Part shown: positions 63,261 through 64,000 of the stretch, piece by piece | Numbering within the stretch: the stretch's first letter is position 1 | How the letters are laid out: every line of letters starts with the position of its first letter | Source: Diprion similis | Lineage: Eukaryota; Arthropoda; Insecta; Hymenoptera; Diprionidae | Reading direction: 5' to 3' | Assembly (NCBI RefSeq): GCF_021155765.1 | Contig: NC_060117.1 | Coordinates: 7,778,001 to 7,842,000 of the forward strand | Length of the DNA stretch: 64,000 nt | The notes under the pieces: model-generated | Told to the model about the DNA's origin: nothing | Database searches by the model: none | The model's input: only the letters and a program-made list of their open reading frames with translations | Program-made: the position numbers and the translations under genes

Positions 63261-63560
63261 GGGTGGGCCAAAATACAAAAAAAAAAAAATCGTTTTTTAG
63301 TTATCGTGAAAATATCGTTCAAGATCATGAAAAACAAATTCTGGTAAAATTTGCGCTCTTAATATCAATATTAAGAGATGCCTCATCGTGATTTTTGATT
63401 TTCCATTTATATAACACGGCAAAATTTTTTTTTTTTATTTGAAATTTTATTGCGTTATAACAAATTAGCGTGTTGTAGAAATCAATACATATTCTTGTAG
63501 GAAATTGAACGATCTACAAAAAAGGTCCAATATAATTTTTCACCAAGTCGACTCGTTTAA
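63261..63560. repeat. TA-flanked MITE, GGGTGGGCCA end
   Basis: After TA it starts GGGTGGGCCAAAA and contains at 63356-63377 a palindrome centred on CTTAATATCAATATTAAG, shared with 23391-23407. The right boundary was not found, so the end is approximate. Related by its end to the elements at 20605, 23273 and 3595. Confidence 0.6.
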
Positions 63561-64000
63561 AAGTTATTTTACAGTATACGATGATACGATGACTTCCTCA
63601 ATTGTTTTGTATTTCGTCACGAAATAATCGCTCGAAAACATAAAACATCATATTTTTCGTGAAGTTCAACAAGTGATCTTTGGTAAGACATAAAATTTTT
63701 TACGAAATACTAATAATCGTAAGGAAAATTGATTTTCCTTTTCAAAACATGAAACTTTTTACGAAAAAAAATTTTCCTTGCGATTATTTGTATTTCGTAA
63801 AAAGTTAATTAGTCATTTTTATACAATTAATTACACGAAGTAATTAGAGGTACCCAAGACTGTTTCTAATCGATGTCTGCTGCGTATTGCGGTTGCCTAT
63901 ATAATGACGCTTAGCTGGATTTTTTAACCGGTAGTATCTCGCGACAGGTTAATTTATCCAACACGATCCACTTTATTACGCTCATGATTTTGTGTCCTCA
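63561..64000. other. AT-rich end of window
   Basis: Contains a small inverted pair around 63680-63810 (TTTTTACGAAATACTAATAA... against ...TTTGTATTTCGTAAAAA), perhaps the tail of the preceding repeat. No gene seen. Confidence 0.4.

Overview
This is an AT-rich stretch of animal nuclear DNA, almost certainly from an insect. Five protein genes are split by GT-AG introns, intergenic spaces are long, and the gaps hold simple repeats and many short inverted-repeat elements. Gene content and protein style fit an insect, perhaps a hymenopteran, but the order cannot be fixed from this window alone. No tRNA, rRNA, CRISPR array or bacterial operon was seen.

Layout. 1-4.2 kb is a graveyard of foldback elements and MITEs (TTAA- and TA-flanked). 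At 7.18-7.47 kb a candidate first exon of a leftward gene lies head to head with the Pin1/dodo prolyl isomerase gene (8261-9927, +, 3 exons, 154 aa). 10-28 kb has no recognisable gene, only repeats. At 28.3 kb there is a promoter-like block with a non-coding exon and a perfect splice donor (+). 28.9-33.8 kb holds weak, unidentified minus-strand open segments. A strong TATA promoter at 40.33 kb starts the glutamine synthetase gene (coding 40635-45610, +, 3 exons, 405 aa with a presequence). Next come two minus-strand genes, prefoldin subunit 6 (48509-49349, 126 aa) and the WD-repeat methylosome protein WDR77/MEP50 (50359-52438, 337 aa). The last gene is VAP-33 (54346-58408, +, 6 exons, 253 aa). 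58.9-64 kb is repeats and AT-rich DNA with one NRF1-type site.

How the genes relate. They are separate housekeeping genes, not a pathway: proline isomerisation, ammonia/glutamate handling, chaperone delivery of tubulin and actin, arginine methylation with PRMT5, and ER contact-site tethering. All splice phases were checked by hand and each coding total is a multiple of three.

Most interesting points: (1) the glutamine synthetase gene looks built for two locations, a mitochondrial form from the TATA promoter and a cytosolic form from an ideal internal ATG at the start of exon 2; (2) several MITE families with multiple related copies inside this one window; (3) a possible alternative last exon giving VAP without its membrane anchor; (4) a leftward first exon whose body is outside the window.
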